Below are positions 34,783 to 45,907 of a DNA stretch of 64,000 nt, piece after piece. The number at the start of each line of letters is the position of its first letter. The first letter of the stretch is position 1. Origin of the DNA: an uncultured Piscinibacter sp. (GTDB lineage Bacteria > Pseudomonadota > Gammaproteobacteria > Burkholderiales > Burkholderiaceae_C). The translations under genes and the position numbers were made by a program. The notes beneath the pieces are model-generated. The model searched no databases. It was not told the DNA's origin and was given only the letters and a program-made list of their open reading frames with translations. The DNA lies in the NCBI RefSeq assembly GCF_937952055.1, contig NZ_CALFYO010000025.1, forward strand, positions 179,851 to 243,850, given 5' to 3'.

Positions 34783-35191
34783 ACGAAGCGCGCGCTCGGC
34801 ACGCTGAACCGGCTCTCGGCGATGGGCTTCAAACTGTCGATTGACGACTTTCGGCACCGGCTACTCGTCGCTCGCCTACCTGAAGAAGCTGCCGGTGGAC
34901 GAACTGAAGATCGACAAGTCCTTCGTGATGAGCATGGAGCGCGACCTCGACGACGCGAAGATCGTGCGCTCCACCATCGACCTCGCGCACAACCTCGGAC
35001 TGAGCGTGGTGGCCGAGGGAGTGGAGAACGCGAAGTCCTGGGACCTGTTGCGCGACCTGCGCTGCGACGAGGCGCAGGGCTACCACATGGGCAGGCCGAC
35101 GCCGGCCGCGGAATTCCTGTCCTGGCCGGCGCGCCGGGTCGACAGACGCCACCTGCCCGGCGCGGCGGGCGCCGCGACGCTGCTGCACTGA
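34779..35191 (+). pseudogene. EAL-domain (c-di-GMP phosphodiesterase) gene remnant
   Basis: ATG 34779 overlaps the cupredoxin stop and looks like the original start, but after about 8 codons the sequence jumps into the back half of an EAL domain. In the shifted frame one reads LNRLSAMGFKLSIDD, then a one-base excess in the T run near 34849-34852 (GACGACTTTCGG instead of GACGACTTCGG) moves the frame. FGTGYSSLAYLKKLPVDELK then follows, and on through VVAEGVEN and QGYHMGRP to the stop at 35191. The GGDEF half and the catalytic EAL motif are missing. So both a large deletion and a frameshift have destroyed it. Confidence 0.85.
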
Positions 35192-35209
35192 GCGGTGCAG
35201 AATCGGCAC

Positions 35210-35845
35210 ATGTACCTGCCCCGCCACTTCGAGGAAACACGCGTCGAGGTCCTGCACGCGCTGATGCGCGCCCACCCCCTCGGCCTGCTCGTCTCGCACG
35301 GCAGCGACGGGCTGCAGGCGAACAGCGTCCCCTTCCTGGTCGACGCGAGCCCTGCGCCGCGCGGTACGCTGGTCGCCCACGTGGCGCGCGCCAACCCGCT
35401 GTGGCGCGAGGCGGCGGGGTCGCAGGTGCTGGTCGTGTTCCAGGGCCCGCAGGCCTACGTGAGCCCGGGCTGGTACGCCAGCAAGGCCGAGCACGGCAAG
35501 GTCGTGCCGACCTGGAACTACATCATGGTGCAGGCACGCGGCCGGCTGCGCGCGATCGACGACGCGGCCTGGCTGCACGCGCTGGTGTCGCGGCTGACGG
35601 CGACGCACGAGGCCGGGCGCGACAAGCCCTGGGCGGTGGACGACGCCCCGCGCGACTACATCGAGGCGACGCTGAAGGCCATCGTCGGCATCGAGATCGA
35701 GGTCGAGACGCTGGTCGGCAAGTGGAAGGTCAGCCAGAACCGCAGCGTGGCCGACCGCGCGGGCGTGGCGGCGGGTCTGGACGCGCTCGGGCGCGACGAT
35801 GCCTCGGCGATGGCCGCGGCCGTGCGGGCGACTCAGGCGAAGTAG
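35210..35845 (+). CDS. PaiB-family FMN-binding protein
   Basis: A 211-residue split-barrel flavin-binding protein of the PaiB/negative transcriptional regulator family. Conserved blocks are MYLPRHFEE at the N-terminus, LGLLVSHGSDGLQANSVPFL, the FQGPQAYVSPGWYASKAEHGKVVPTWNY signature (read in pieces), and KWKVSQNRSVADRAGV near the end. The annotated regulator role comes from Bacillus; many homologues are probably FMN enzymes. ATG 35210 fits the family start. It overlaps the GST remnant on the other strand by 13 bases. Confidence 0.88.
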   Translation: MYLPRHFEETRVEVLHALMRAHPLGLLVSHGSDGLQANSVPFLVDASPAPRGTLVAHVARANPLWREAAGSQVLVVFQGPQAYVSPGWYASKAEHGKVVPTWNYIMVQARGRLRAIDDAAWLHALVSRLTATHEAGRDKPWAVDDAPRDYIEATLKAIVGIEIEVETLVGKWKVSQNRSVADRAGVAAGLDALGRDDASAMAAAVRATQAK

Positions 35846-36067
35846 CGCGCCTTCATGCGCTGGCAGTAGGCCTCCGGCGTGGGCCGAGATCGCGCGTGGC
35901 GCTGCATCGGCGAGTCCACCGGCGCCCACAGCAGGTTGGCCAGGAAGGCATGGACCGTCGCGTCCAGCGACGTGGGCGAATCGCCCAGCGTGAAAGGCTT
36001 GTCGGCAAGCACGTCGGCGACCGCGGTCACGTCGCGGCAGCCGATCGCGTGGATCACCGCCGCCGGT
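35833..36067 (-). pseudogene. C-terminal fragment of a glutathione S-transferase-family gene
   Basis: About 77 codons on the minus strand, from roughly 36063 down to the stop at 35833, read AVIHAIGCRDVTAVADVL, DKPFTLGDSPTSLDATVHAF, LANLLWAPVDSP and YCQRMKARYF. This is the last helix bundle of a GST/metaxin-like protein. The thioredoxin-fold half and the start are absent: the homology stops right at the ssb stop codon (36068-36070). The fragment therefore arose by a deletion that removed the 5' two-thirds of the gene. Confidence 0.8.
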
Positions 36068-36559
36068 CTAGAACGGAATGTCGTCGTCCATGTTGTCGAA
36101 GCCGGTGGCCGGCTTCGAGGCGGGCTTGCCCGCCGCAGGGCGCGCCGCCGGGGCCTGGCGCTGCCCACCGCCGCCACCGCCGTAGTCCTCGCCACGGTCG
36201 TCACCGGCACCGCCACCCATGCCCTCGCGGCCGCCGAGCATCTGCATCTCGGTGGCGATGATCTCGGTGGTGTACTGATCCTTGCCTTCCTTGTCGGTCC
36301 ACTTGCGCGTCTTCAGGCGGCCCTCGACGTAGACCGAGCGGCCTTTCTTCAGGTACTCACCGGCGATCTCGGCCAGGCGGTCATAGAAGACCACGCGGTG
36401 CCATTCGGTCTCTTCCTGGCGCTCGCCGGAGTCCTTGTTCTTCCACTGCCGCGTGGTGGCCACGCTGACGTTGCAGACCGCGTTGCCGTTGGGCGTGTAG
36501 CGCACCTCGGGGTCGCGGCCGAGGTTGCCGATGATCTGGACTTTGTTCAACGAGGCCAT
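36068..36559 (-). CDS. ssb: Single-stranded DNA-binding protein
   Basis: A 163-residue SSB. The OB fold occupies about 1-108 (MASLNKVQIIGNLGRDPEVRY, EWHRVVFYDRLAEIAGEYL, VYVEGRLKTRKWTD). A Gly/Gln/Pro-rich flexible linker follows, and the acidic interaction tail MDDDIPF closes the protein. Its stop abuts the GST fragment. recQ is divergent upstream, and the acidic tail is the known docking site for RecQ and other repair proteins. Confidence 0.96.
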   Translation of the reverse strand: MASLNKVQIIGNLGRDPEVRYTPNGNAVCNVSVATTRQWKNKDSGERQEETEWHRVVFYDRLAEIAGEYLKKGRSVYVEGRLKTRKWTDKEGKDQYTTEIIATEMQMLGGREGMGGGAGDDRGEDYGGGGGGQRQAPAARPAAGKPASKPATGFDNMDDDIPF

Positions 36560-36741
36560 GGCGCTCTCCGCTCGGGATGGGGGTTCGGGGCTGGTGTGGC
36601 GGGATTATCCGTCCTGCGCCCACCGGGGTTCGATCCCTCGCCGCGGGGTGCTTCGGGGGAGACCGCGAGTTCCCCCTTCCAGGTGCGGCCGGACCGTCGG
36701 GCGCGAGCGGCGACAATCGCGACACACTCCCCCAGCCCGCC

Positions 36742-38637
36742 GTGACCGTCTTCGAAGCCGCCCTCGCCCCTGCCTCTCGCGCCGCGCCGGTGGAGGTGCT
36801 GCAGCAGGTGTTCGGTTACCCGGCCTTCCGCGGCCAGCAAGCCGCCATCGTCGAGCACGTCAGCGCCGGCGGCGACGCGCTGGTGCTGATGCCCACCGGC
36901 GGCGGCAAGAGCCTGTGCTACCAGGTGCCGGCGATCGTGCGCCACCGCCGCGAGCAGGGCGTGGCCATCGTCGTCAGCCCGCTGATCGCGCTGATGCACG
37001 ACCAGGTCGGCGCGCTGGAGGAGGCCGGCGTGCATGCCGCCTTCCTCAACTCGACGCTCACGCTGGAGGAGACACAGAAGATCGAGCGCGAAATGATGTC
37101 CGGCCGCCTCGTGCTGCTGTACGCCGCGCCGGAACGCATCACCACGCCGCGCATGCTGGCGCAGCTCGAGTCGCTGCACGAGCGCGGCCTGCTCAGCCTG
37201 TTCGCGATCGACGAGGCGCACTGCGTCAGCCAGTGGGGCCACGACTTCCGCGAGGACTACCTCGGCCTGAACGTGCTGCACCAGCGCTGGCCGGATGTGC
37301 CGCGCATCGCGCTGACCGCCACCGCCGACGAGCTGACGCGCGCCGACATCATCGAGCGGCTGCAGCTGCAGTCGGCCAAGGTCTTCATCAGCAGCTTCGA
37401 CCGCCCGAACATCCGCTATGCGATCGTCGAGAAGGACGACGCGCGCCGCCAGCTGCTGCGCTTCATCCGCGACGAGCATGAAGGCGACGCCGGCATCGTC
37501 TACTGCCAGAGCCGCAAGAAGGTCGAGGAGACCGCAGCGTGGCTGAACGACGAGGGGGTCGCCGCGCTGCCCTACCACGCGGGCCTGGATGCCGAGGTGC
37601 GCCGCCGCCACCAGGACCGCTTCCTGCGCGAGGACGGCGTCGTGATGGTGGCCACCATCGCATTCGGCATGGGCATCGATAAGCCCGACGTGCGCTTCGT
37701 CGCCCACCTCGACCTGCCGAAGAACATCGAGAGCTACTACCAGGAGACCGGCCGCGCCGGCCGCGACGGCGCGCCGGCCGATGCCTGGATGGCCTACGGC
37801 CTGGCGGACGTGGTGAACCAGCGCCGCATGATCGACGACAGCCCGGCCGAGGAGGAGTTCAAGCGCGGCCAGCGGGCCAAGCTCGACGCGCTGCTGGCGC
37901 TGGCCGAGGCGCACGACTGCCGGCGCGTGCGGCTGCTCGCCTACTTCGGAGAGCGCAGCGCGCCCTGCGGCAACTGCGACAACTGCCTGCATCCGCCGGC
38001 GACCTGGGACGCGACGGAGGCGTCGCGCAAGGCGCTGTCCTGCGTCTACCGCTTCCATCAGCAGCGCGGCCAGCGTTTCGGCGCCGGCCACCTGATCGAC
38101 GTGCTGCGCGGCAAGGCCACCGACAAGGTGGCGCAGTACGGTCACGACCAGCTCTCCACCTTCGGCATCGGCGCCGACCTGTCGGAAACGCAGTGGCGCG
38201 GCGTGCTGCGCCAGCTGATCGCGCTCGGGCACCTGCGCACCGAGGGCGAATACAACACGCTGGAGCTGACGCCGAGCGCGCGCGAGGTGCTCAAGGGCGA
38301 GGTGACGCTGCTGCTGCGCGTGCCGAGCGAGGCGCCGGCGCGGGGTCGCGGCTCGCGTGGCGCCCGCGCCGGCGGCGGCACGAAGGAGAAGCCCACGCCG
38401 ATCGCGCTCGATGCCGACGGCCAGCGCCGCTATGCCGCACTGAAGGCTTGGCGCGCCGAGGTGGCACGCGAACACAACCTGCCCGCCTACGTGGTGTTCC
38501 ACGACGCCGCGCTGGCCGAGATGGCGCGCAGCCGGCCCGCGTCGCTCGGCGAGCTCGGCGGCATCAGCGGTGTCGGCGCGAAGAAGCTCGAGGCCTACGG
38601 GGGCGAGATCCTGCGCGTGCTCGACGAGGCCAGCTGA
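36742..38637 (+). CDS. recQ: ATP-dependent DNA helicase RecQ
   Basis: 3'-5' helicase for recombination repair. It has 631 residues from GTG 36742 (MTVFEAAL). Walker A PTGGGKS at 51-57, DEAH in FAIDEAHCVSQWGHDFR, motif VI in YYQETGRAGRDG, the zinc-binding Cys set (CGNCDNC), an RQC winged-helix region and a C-terminal HRDC domain (about 545-630). A Gly/Arg-rich linker (RGRGSRGARAGGG) joins RQC and HRDC. The upstream in-frame extension does not look like RecQ. Divergent from ssb with 182 bases between starts. Confidence 0.95.
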   Translation: MTVFEAALAPASRAAPVEVLQQVFGYPAFRGQQAAIVEHVSAGGDALVLMPTGGGKSLCYQVPAIVRHRREQGVAIVVSPLIALMHDQVGALEEAGVHAAFLNSTLTLEETQKIEREMMSGRLVLLYAAPERITTPRMLAQLESLHERGLLSLFAIDEAHCVSQWGHDFREDYLGLNVLHQRWPDVPRIALTATADELTRADIIERLQLQSAKVFISSFDRPNIRYAIVEKDDARRQLLRFIRDEHEGDAGIVYCQSRKKVEETAAWLNDEGVAALPYHAGLDAEVRRRHQDRFLREDGVVMVATIAFGMGIDKPDVRFVAHLDLPKNIESYYQETGRAGRDGAPADAWMAYGLADVVNQRRMIDDSPAEEEFKRGQRAKLDALLALAEAHDCRRVRLLAYFGERSAPCGNCDNCLHPPATWDATEASRKALSCVYRFHQQRGQRFGAGHLIDVLRGKATDKVAQYGHDQLSTFGIGADLSETQWRGVLRQLIALGHLRTEGEYNTLELTPSAREVLKGEVTLLLRVPSEAPARGRGSRGARAGGGTKEKPTPIALDADGQRRYAALKAWRAEVAREHNLPAYVVFHDAALAEMARSRPASLGELGGISGVGAKKLEAYGGEILRVLDEAS

Positions 38638-38652
38638 AGCGGCGGCGCGCGC

Positions 38653-39030
38653 TCAGGGGGTGACCATGACCGTCAGCAGGGCGCTGTCGGCCTCGTTGCC
38701 CGCACCGTCGCGGGCGCGGGCGAACACGCTCAGTGTCGTGCGTCCGTCGGCGGGCGCCACCACGTCCCATTCGTAGGGTTCACTGCCGTCGCTGCCGAGC
38801 CGCACCGCGACGCCGCCATCGAGCCGGTAGAACGCCACGCTGTCGATGCCGCTGCCGTCGTCGGACGCCGCCGCCACCACGTGCAGCACGCCGCCGGCGG
38901 CGACGCCGGTCTGCGCCGTGGTGATGCTCACCGAGGGCGCGCCGTCGTCGTTCCAGTCGCCCCAGCCGATGTAGATTCCGCCGCCGCAGCCGGCGAGCAG
39001 CAGTGCGAGCATGGGCAGCCATCGCTTCAT
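38653..39030 (-). CDS. Ig-like lipoprotein, small
   Basis: A 125-residue lipoprotein: signal MKRWLPMLALLLAGC with Cys15, a GGG-aromatic linker, then a single beta-sandwich of about 90 residues (APSVSITTAQTG, IDSVAFYRLDGG, LSVFARARDGAGNEA) of the bacterial Ig-like type seen in surface and adhesin proteins. It starts 9 bases after the vWA gene, so the two are almost certainly co-transcribed from the ECF-type promoter at 40563-40592. Specific function unknown. Confidence 0.82.
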   Translation of the reverse strand: MKRWLPMLALLLAGCGGGIYIGWGDWNDDGAPSVSITTAQTGVAAGGVLHVVAAASDDGSGIDSVAFYRLDGGVAVRLGSDGSEPYEWDVVAPADGRTTLSVFARARDGAGNEADSALLTVMVTP

Positions 39031-39039
39031 GACGCCATG

Positions 39040-40527
39040 CTACCCCCGCGGCAGCTTCGCGAGCTCGTCGCCGACCAGCCTGACGATGAGCTTGTCCAGC
39101 GTCTGCACCGAGTAGCCGCGCACGTCGTGCGGCGTCTGCGTGCCCGGCCCGCTGCCGGGCTCGCTCGCCTCCTTGTAGGTGAGGAAGACGAAACGGCCCG
39201 CGGTGTACTGCGCGATCTGCCGGTAGACGTATTCACCCACCGGGTCGAGCCCGCTGGCTCCCACGGCAAACAGCTTGATGCCCTTGGCCAGCGCGGCCTG
39301 CATGTCGACGTCGTATTGCGGGCCGCCGTCATCGAGGTGCGGTGGTGCATCCGCCACCAGCACCACCATGCGCGCCGCGTCGCGGCGCCAGCTCAGCCGG
39401 TGCACCGTCTCGTGCAGCGCCTCGTTGAGCGCCTCGGGCGTGTCGCCACCCCCGCCGGCCTGCACGCGCGCCAGCACGCCCTGGAAGGCGCCAAGGTCGT
39501 CGGTGAAGTCGTGGCTGCGCGTGAGGAAGGCATCGCCGCGGTCGCGATAGGCCACCAGGCCCCAGCAGACGTCCGGCTGGCCGGGCAACTGCGCGATCTG
39601 CTGCGACATCGCACGCATCGAAGCCTTCAGCTTGGCGATCTCGTCGCCCATCGACCCCGTGGCATCGACCAGGAAGACCAGGTCCAGACGCGGGCGCTGC
39701 ACGAGCGCAGACGCGCCGCCCAGTCGCACCTGCAGGGCGGCGCGCTCGCCGCGCACCAGCGTCGCCCGCGACCAGGCCGAGCCCTTGCGCACCGCGATGC
39801 CGAGCGAGCGGTCGGCCGCGTCGGGGGCGAGGAAGGCGCGCGGGTGCAACCAGACGCGGCCACCGGTGTCGGTGCGGGCCCACATCACCGGCTCGTGGCG
39901 GCCAGCGCGCTGCACCGCGACCTCGGCGTCGTGCACCGGACGGCCTGCGGCGTCGCTCACCTCGAGCAGGTAGCGCTCGGTGACGTCGCGCTCGCGCACC
40001 GGCAGGCCGAGGCGGCGCTGCCGGTAGGCGAGGTACTCGCCGAAGTCGGCGTTGTCGTCGACCATGCCGGCAGTCACCGTCTCCGTGCGCGGCGGCCGGG
40101 GGCGGTCAGGGAATGGCGGGGGCGCCTGCCGCGTGACAGCGGCAGACTCGCGCTCGACGGGCGCAGCGGCCGGGGCCGGCGCACCTGCGGCGAGGCTCTT
40201 CGCCGCTTCGGCGCGGCGCGATGCGCGCGCTTCGGCGGACGAGGCGGCCAGGTCGTCGGCCAGGTCGCGCCGGCCCCCGTGCCGCGCGCCGCCCGGCACT
40301 TCGCGCGTGGTCGGCGCCTGCCGGCAGTGGTTCGCGCTCGGCGGCTCGAACTGCGGCACGGCGAAGTCGGGCTGCTGCATGGGCGGGTCCTGCCACGCGG
40401 GCGGCCAGTCGGCAGGCGCCGCATGCGCGAGCGGCGCGTCGATCACCGCGGCGCAGGCGGCGAGCAGGGCCAGCGCGGCCGCGACGGGCGCGGCGGCAAG
40501 GCGCAGGGCAAGGCGTTTCGATCCCAT
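39040..40527 (-). CDS. vWA-domain lipoprotein of the ECF cluster
   Basis: A 495-residue predicted lipoprotein. The signal has a lipobox-like LAAC at 22-25. A Pro/Ala/Arg-rich low-complexity region runs to about 155, then a small beta domain (about 185-275), then a von Willebrand A domain (about 283-470) with MIDAS motif D288-A-T290-G-S292, TPEALNEAL and VLVADAPPH. vWA domains bind protein partners through a metal. ATG 40527 has GGAGAA 8 bases upstream. It is divergent from the ECF sigma gene and has its own copy of the same promoter. Confidence 0.86.
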   Translation of the reverse strand: MGSKRLALRLAAAPVAAALALLAACAAVIDAPLAHAAPADWPPAWQDPPMQQPDFAVPQFEPPSANHCRQAPTTREVPGGARHGGRRDLADDLAASSAEARASRRAEAAKSLAAGAPAPAAAPVERESAAVTRQAPPPFPDRPRPPRTETVTAGMVDDNADFGEYLAYRQRRLGLPVRERDVTERYLLEVSDAAGRPVHDAEVAVQRAGRHEPVMWARTDTGGRVWLHPRAFLAPDAADRSLGIAVRKGSAWSRATLVRGERAALQVRLGGASALVQRPRLDLVFLVDATGSMGDEIAKLKASMRAMSQQIAQLPGQPDVCWGLVAYRDRGDAFLTRSHDFTDDLGAFQGVLARVQAGGGGDTPEALNEALHETVHRLSWRRDAARMVVLVADAPPHLDDGGPQYDVDMQAALAKGIKLFAVGASGLDPVGEYVYRQIAQYTAGRFVFLTYKEASEPGSGPGTQTPHDVRGYSVQTLDKLIVRLVGDELAKLPRG

Positions 40528-40562
40528 CGGTGTTCTCCATCCGTTGATGAGGGGGCATGGCG

Positions 40563-40592
40563 TGATACGGGCCGGACGGACCGGCGGGGTGA
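40563..40592 (-). promoter_or_regulatory. ECF-type promoter for the vWA operon
   Basis: Minus strand reads TCACCCCG (40592-40585), 15 bases, CGTATCA (40569-40563). Counting -35 as TCACCC and -10 as CGTATC gives 17 bases between, normal for ECF sigma factors. The -10 lies about 36 bases before the vWA start codon. The same two words at the same spacing face the other way at 40616-40645. Confidence 0.7.
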
Positions 40593-40615
40593 CGGGCTTG
40601 GCGAACAAATGGAGA

Positions 40616-40645
40616 TCACCCCGTTCGCGCGCGCTGGCCGTATCA
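40616..40645 (+). promoter_or_regulatory. ECF-type promoter for the sigma/anti-sigma operon
   Basis: Plus strand reads TCACCCCG (40616-40623), 15 bases, CGTATCA (40639-40645), 28 bases before the ECF sigma start. The intervening 15 bases differ from the minus-strand copy, so the shared words are not just a large palindrome. Autoregulation by the adjacent sigma factor is the simplest reading. Confidence 0.7.
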
Positions 40646-40673
40646 GCCGCGGATCAGGCAGACTCCCGCTGCA

Positions 40674-41300
40674 ATGGACGCCAGCCCCGAGGACGACGAC
40701 ACGCTGATGGCCGCCTACGTGCGCGGCGAGGCCGACGCGTTCGAGCAGCTCTACGCGCGCCACCGGCTGCCGCTGTACCGCTTCCTGCGCCGGCTGCTCG
40801 GCGGCGCCCATGCGGCCCAGGTCGACGAGGCGTTCCAGGACACCTGGCTGCGCGTCGTGCAGGCGCGCGCGCGCTGGCAACCGCAGGGGGCGAGCTTTCG
40901 CACCTGGCTGTTCACGCTGGCACACCACCGCGCCGTCGATCTGCTGCGGCAGAGCGGACGCGAGGTCGCGCTCGATGCCCATGATGGCGAGGACGGGCAA
41001 CCCTGGCAGCCCGATGCCACCGCCTGGCAGCACTGGCCGGCACCGGCTTCGGCCACGCTGCAGGGCGACGAGCTCGCCTTCTGGCGGCGTGCCGGCGAGA
41101 AGCTGCTCGCCTGCCTGGACGAACTGCCGCTGGCGCAGCGCAGCGCCTTCCTGCTGCACCACGACGACGGGCTCTCTCTCGCCGAAGTGGCGCACGCGCT
41201 GGAGGTGGGCTTCGAGACGGCGAAGACGCGGCTGCGCTACGCGATGAGCAAGCTGCGCACCTGCATGGGCGCTTACCTCGCTCCGGAGTCGAGCCGATGA
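40674..41300 (+). CDS. ECF (extracytoplasmic function) sigma factor
   Basis: A 208-residue sigma-70-family factor with region 2 (about 10-85: FEQLYARHRLPLYRFLRRLL, VDEAFQDTWLRVVQAR, FRTWLFTLAHHRAVDLLR) and region 4 (about 140-200: LPLAQRSAFLLHHDDGLSLAEVAHAL, with recognition helix FETAKTRLRYAMSKLR). An acidic/Trp-rich linker of about 40 residues separates them. It overlaps the anti-sigma-like gene by ATGA and diverges from the vWA operon with which it shares a promoter pattern. Confidence 0.92.
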   Translation: MDASPEDDDTLMAAYVRGEADAFEQLYARHRLPLYRFLRRLLGGAHAAQVDEAFQDTWLRVVQARARWQPQGASFRTWLFTLAHHRAVDLLRQSGREVALDAHDGEDGQPWQPDATAWQHWPAPASATLQGDELAFWRRAGEKLLACLDELPLAQRSAFLLHHDDGLSLAEVAHALEVGFETAKTRLRYAMSKLRTCMGAYLAPESSR

Positions 41301-42352
41301 GACCGGCGGACGACAACGATGCGGTGCCGCACGACGCCTGGCTGCGCGAGGCGCTGCGCCATGCGCCCGATGCGCAGGACGGCCCGCCGCCCAAGCTCGA
41401 GGAGACCATCCTGCGCATGGGCCGCGCGGCGGTGGCGCCGCGTGTGGAGCGGCCGGCGACCGCCACGCTGGCCGGCCCGGGAGCCTTCGCCGCGATCTGG
41501 GCCTGGCTGGCGCGGCCGCCGGTGGCCGCCGGTTTCGCGGGGCTGATGGTAGCCACCGTGGTCGGCGTGATGTGGTGGGACCAGCCGCTCGAGGAAGCCT
41601 TGCCGCCACGCGAGGAGCCCGTCGCCGTGGCGCCCACGCCGACCTCGGACGAACCCCTTGCCGTGAGCTCGACGTCGCCCGCTGGGCTGCCCGAGGCAGC
41701 GAAACGCGCTGCCGCCGCGGCGCCCGACGACCTCGTGGCCCGCAAGCCGAGCGAAGCGCCGGCCGTGCCGAAGGCGGAGGCGCCGTCGCCACCGCCGAAG
41801 CTCGCCGCCGCGCCGGCGGCAGCCCTTGGTGCCGCCACCGAACCTCCCGCCCGCGAGCGCGAGTCCGCCGAGCGCCGCGAGACCGCCGTCGCCCGCATGG
41901 CCACGCCCCAGACCGCGCCGTCGGCGCCTCCCCCGGCGGATGCCGCCGCACCGGGCGCCCTCGCCGGGCGCGCCGCGGTGGCTGCAGCCCCGGCCGCCTC
42001 GGCCTACCTCGAGAGGCCCGGCCTGAGCAACCTGCGCTTCGAGATGCGCCGCCAGCTCGAGTCCTGGACCTGGCAGCGCGACGAGGGCGAGGAGCGTGCG
42101 ATGGACGACGCGATGTTCGAGTGGATCGTGCAGGCCGACCGCGCGGCGCGAACGTCCTGGCAGGCCGGCGCGGTGGGCGCGGATCAGACGACGACCACGC
42201 TGCGCTTCACGCGCGGCGGCGTGGTGCGTGCGCTGCTGCGGCTGGGGCCTGGCGGCATGCGGCTGACGCGTGGCGGCAAGACCGAATCGGCCGAGCTGTC
42301 CCGCGGCCAGATGGCGACCCTGCAGTCCTCTCTCGACGCCGTGGGCCCCTGA
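41297..42352 (+). CDS. Putative membrane anti-sigma factor
   Basis: A 351-residue single-pass protein: acidic cytosolic N-terminus (1-70, could hold the sigma), one helix at about 76-94 (VAAGFAGLMVATVVGVMWW), then an Ala/Pro-rich periplasmic stalk (about 95-235) and a folded C-terminal domain of about 110 residues (LSNLRFEMRRQLESWTW... LRLGPGGMRLTRGG). There is no zinc anti-sigma HxxxCxxC motif. The role is inferred from coupling to the ECF gene and the one-helix layout, not from recognisable homology. Confidence 0.7.
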   Translation: MRPADDNDAVPHDAWLREALRHAPDAQDGPPPKLEETILRMGRAAVAPRVERPATATLAGPGAFAAIWAWLARPPVAAGFAGLMVATVVGVMWWDQPLEEALPPREEPVAVAPTPTSDEPLAVSSTSPAGLPEAAKRAAAAAPDDLVARKPSEAPAVPKAEAPSPPPKLAAAPAAALGAATEPPARERESAERRETAVARMATPQTAPSAPPPADAAAPGALAGRAAVAAAPAASAYLERPGLSNLRFEMRRQLESWTWQRDEGEERAMDDAMFEWIVQADRAARTSWQAGAVGADQTTTTLRFTRGGVVRALLRLGPGGMRLTRGGKTESAELSRGQMATLQSSLDAVGP

Positions 42353-42404
42353 GCCCACACGGGGTCGCATCGCTATCATGGGCGGTTTGCGCCGCCGCGA
42401 CCCG

Positions 42405-45305
<2,901 letters not shown>

Positions 45306-45453
45306 CGCGCCACGGCCTGCCGTTCCGGCCTCGTGTCGCCGCTGCTCGCTCCATCCCTGCGCGGCCGCGGCGGCGCATTGACCCCGCGCAGCGCGCGCCC
45401 CGTCCGATCGCCGTAGATTGACCGCACCTTCAGCTCGATCCCGGAGATCCGTC

Positions 45454-45822
45454 ATGGCCTCGATCCGTCGCCCCGCCGCCCCCGCGTCCCCTCGGCGCGA
45501 GGACGACCCCTGGACCGCTGCGCTCAGGCGCCAGCTCGAATGCACCACGCTGGGCATGGTGGCGATGCTGGAAAGTGCCGAAGCGATGCACCGCTATCTG
45601 CTCGAGAGCACGCGCGCGGCGCGCCGGCGTCACGAGGCTTGGCGCGCGCGCATTCACGGCGCCGCCGAGACGCCGCAGTTGCTCGCGCTGGAGGGCGACC
45701 TGTGGCGCTTCGACACCGACCTCGCCTGGCGCTGCTGGAACGAGATTGCCGAGACCATGACCCACATGGCCACCGAGTGGGTCGACGAAAGCACGAAGGC
45801 GCTGGGCGCGCCTCGCGCCTGA
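45454..45822 (+). CDS. Hypothetical protein, phasin-like layout
   Basis: A 122-residue soluble, largely helical protein with no recognised domain: a disordered Arg/Pro/Ala N-terminus (1-20), then long amphipathic helices (LECTTLGMVAMLESAEAMHRYL, FDTDLAWRCWNEIAETMTHM). Length and helical character resemble small phasins or PHA-granule proteins, but that is only a resemblance. A GGAG lies 8 bases before ATG 45454, and the gene has ordinary high-GC codon use. Confidence 0.65.
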   Translation: MASIRRPAAPASPRREDDPWTAALRRQLECTTLGMVAMLESAEAMHRYLLESTRAARRRHEAWRARIHGAAETPQLLALEGDLWRFDTDLAWRCWNEIAETMTHMATEWVDESTKALGAPRA

Positions 45823-45907
45823 CCACGCCCGCGACGCCATCACCCCTTCGCGCGGCGGGTCGAGGCGGCGCTGGCTAGACTGCGCCCACTCAACCGAGGA
45901 GACCACG

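Noticed and set aside
36590..36665. T-arm-like sequence (CGGGG-TTCGATC-CCTCG) between ssb and recQ, suggesting a tRNA gene or fragment.
   Set aside because: The five-base stem and loop are good, but no matching 5' acceptor strand, D-arm or anticodon arm can be placed upstream, and there is no CCA or discriminator context. Probably chance in GC-rich DNA.
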